Positions 61,960 through 64,000 of a DNA stretch of 64,000 bases are shown here, in pieces. The notes under the pieces are model-generated. The model saw only the letters and a program-made list of their open reading frames with translations, did no database searches and was not told the origin of the DNA. Made by a program: the position numbers and the translations under genes. Origin of the DNA: Lichenostomus cassidix (taxonomy: Eukaryota > Chordata > Aves > Passeriformes > Meliphagidae); contig CM039179.1 of assembly GCA_008360975.2 (NCBI GenBank), forward strand, positions 52,558,561 through 52,622,560, given 5' to 3'. Within the stretch, counting starts at the first letter, position 1. Each line of letters begins with the position of its first letter.

Positions 61960-64000
61960 CTTACATCTTTCACACTGGCTTTTTATTCTGAGAGTTTTTA
62001 TCAATGCTGCTTTTTTTGCGACTCTCATTGGCATCACCATTTTCTTTTTCCCTATTCCATTTTGCTTTCCATTCTATATTTCATTCAGAGCGAGAAGGGA
62101 GATTGGCAGGTACTTTGTGCCAAAAATTGAAGGGTTGGAAACAAAGGGTTTTACAGAAGCCGATAGAATTATTTATTGTGAGAAAAAAAACTCAGTGATA
62201 TTTTAAAATTAATTGAAATACCTTCAGTACTGGAAGCCCAAATATCACAACGTTGTGAAAGAGCTTAGCCTAAAGCAGACTGATGCCAATAGAGGGATCA
62301 CAAGTGACTTATAGTCAATTGGCATTAAAGCTGATTGAAATCTGTGACACTTCTGTGAAAAAGATGCCCCTCTCTCTGGGATTAACTAGCCTTAGTTTAT
62401 ATTTACAGTGTGAATATAGCTGCTGTTGCCATAGGATATGATTGTCTTTCATATTCTGCGAGGTACTGTGTCATGTACTGTACTATATTATGTAGACTGG
62501 TTTTAAAGATTTTTCTGTTTTCCATTTTACAGTTAAGAACTGAGGCATGCACTGCTTCTGTGGCTTGCTCAGGGTAAGATGTGGATGTCTGTTTCAGAGC
62601 AAGGACTTGAATTTCAATCTTGTGAGTCAGTGCCTTAGCACTCAAACAGTTGCTACTCTCTGACACATTTCTAGTAATCAAAGACCAAAAAGTGAAGAAG
62701 GGTAAAATGCCTATGGTATACCAAACCTTATGTTGAACAAGAAACAGAGGGAAAGAATTCACCTAAAAAAGCCCATCCTCTACAATGTTCTTATACTATT
62801 GAAACTGGGCCACTTGGGCACCCAGGGATTCAAGATTCATGGATTTAGGACAGCAAACATGAAGGTGCTTGGTTGTATATCCCTGTGGATGAAGAACTCA
62901 CCAGGGATACAGGAGTCTTAGGGATCTGCTCATTGCACTGTTCATGCATTTTATATTAGAAAGTTGTCAGGTAAAGAAAAAGAAAGGAAGAAAAATGGAA
63001 GTTAAATCGCCCCCTCCTCCCCCTGAAATAGGCTCAAGTTAAATTTTAGGCATAAATGTAAAGTTTATTCTGCTTTATTCCCATGGAAAGTAGATATCTA
63101 AGACTGCTTGAATGAGATGTTGCAGGCATGCTCAGAACAAATACCTAGAATATGGTGTGCTATGCACCCACAGTACAGATAATCTTGATCAATTTCTGCA
63201 TTTTTAATCCTTTATGCAGATATTTTATTTTGTATTTAGTTTAAAGAATACTATTTGTGCTTGCTGAGCATAAAAGAGGTACAATTATGCATACCTAAAT
63301 GACAACTGTCTGCAGTTTACCATGCACCCCTGTACATGATGAATAATGGGAGCAAAGGGAAAATATGGCCAGCAATAATATTGTCTATTTAATTAACATC
63401 ACATCAGTACAAGAACATTTGGATGTGTGTCTTCATGGACATGATTCCCACAGACCTGTAGAGTTATAGAGAAGAATGTTACAGAATGTTACACCTTTAA
63501 ATTGCACTGTCTTATGACAAAATATTTCTAGCATAAAACTGAATTGGTTGATAGCCCCTTTCTTTCCACTGTCTTCCATATCCACATGGTGCTTTTTTCT
63601 ATTTTATTATGGTAACTCCTTTAAAAATTTTCAGCAAATATTCCTTTGCTAGTATTCTTGACAAGTTTTATTACTACACTTCAACCTCCTCCTCCACTTA
63701 GGGGTAGAATAATGTCAGTCATCTTGCTCTGAAAAATAAATAAGGTAAATGTCATTTCTTTTCTTATTTTATTTTGGCAACATATTTTTCTCTGTTTTCA
63801 CTGTGAAAAAAGATGCTAATTTTTGGAAGATGGCTCTGTTTTGTAAGATTTCATAAAGAATATAGTATCATGGATTTTAAGATTGGACAAGGAACAGCAT
63901 CATCTTGATGGACACAGTGAAGTTTTAAGCGGTGACTTGAGTAGATGTGCCCCGTTTACATGCCTCTGTAATTTTACAGATACACACAGGTTGCAAAAGA

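Larger units (their letters stand above)
56511..64000 (+). other. Intronic sequence, no gene recognised
   Basis: AT-rich with no coding signal up to the end of the window. It includes a hairpin at 57342-57360, an acceptor TTGTCTTGCAG at 57231 followed 35 bases later by CAG/GTATAT, two short tandem duplications near 58741 and 58923, a (TTGG)n run at 58851, a long T/G-rich tract at 61861-61959, and ancient-repeat-like stretches at about 57762-57860 and 59275-59345. Confidence 0.8.

Noticed and set aside
61906..62206. Overlapping hydrophobic ORFs in three frames
   Set aside because: They result from the T/G-rich tract at 61861-61959, which reads as Phe/Val/Leu/Cys in several frames.
4963..64000. 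Next coding exon of PCDH9 (the cytoplasmic tail after residue 1012)
   Set aside because: I looked for the continuation of the tail as I remember it and for a long plus-strand ORF of about 190 codons. Neither is present, so the next exons must lie beyond the window.

Overview
The window is vertebrate nuclear DNA holding one recognisable protein-coding exon at its 5' end, followed by about 60 kb of AT-rich non-coding sequence. The exon (ATG at 155, splice donor at 3190/3191) is the large cadherin-repeat exon of the delta-1 protocadherin PCDH9. Its first 1012 residues carry a signal peptide, seven cadherin repeats, a single membrane helix and the start of the cytoplasmic tail. The rest of the tail is not in the window. 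PCDH9 is known for very large introns, so the remaining sequence is best read as the 5' part of the following intron. I recognise no Alu, L1 or intact CR1 element in 64 kb, and A/C-rich low-complexity tracts (AAAC/AACC type) recur. Together with near-identity to the mammalian protein as I remember it, this suggests a sauropsid, most likely a bird. The species is not determined.

Layout: 1-154 is a 5' leader with several upstream ATGs. 155-3190 is the PCDH9 exon. 3191-3253 is an in-frame intron read-through of 20 codons, followed by a 3'UTR-like stretch with a canonical AATAAA at 4207-4212. A dense CpG island starts immediately after it (about 4236-4560) and runs into an exon-like segment ending at a strong GTAAGT donor (4962/4963). 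This looks like an internal promoter with an alternative first exon. From 4963 to 64000 no protein-coding gene, tRNA, rRNA or intact mobile element is recognisable. The intron does contain simple-sequence tracts, short fragments resembling an ancient sauropsid interspersed repeat, a GC-richer segment with an excellent splice acceptor (43440-43920), a second CpG-enriched patch (56200-56510), and several compact candidate regulatory motifs.

How the parts may work together: exon 2 can either be spliced to distant 3' exons, giving the full tail, or read through to a stop 61 bases into the intron and be polyadenylated just before the CpG island, giving a short-tailed adhesion protein. The CpG island would then start a separate transcript from the same intron. 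Within the intron, a perfect-format recursive splice site candidate at 17331/17332 could help remove a very long intron in steps. These intronic interpretations come from motif reading and are not demonstrated.
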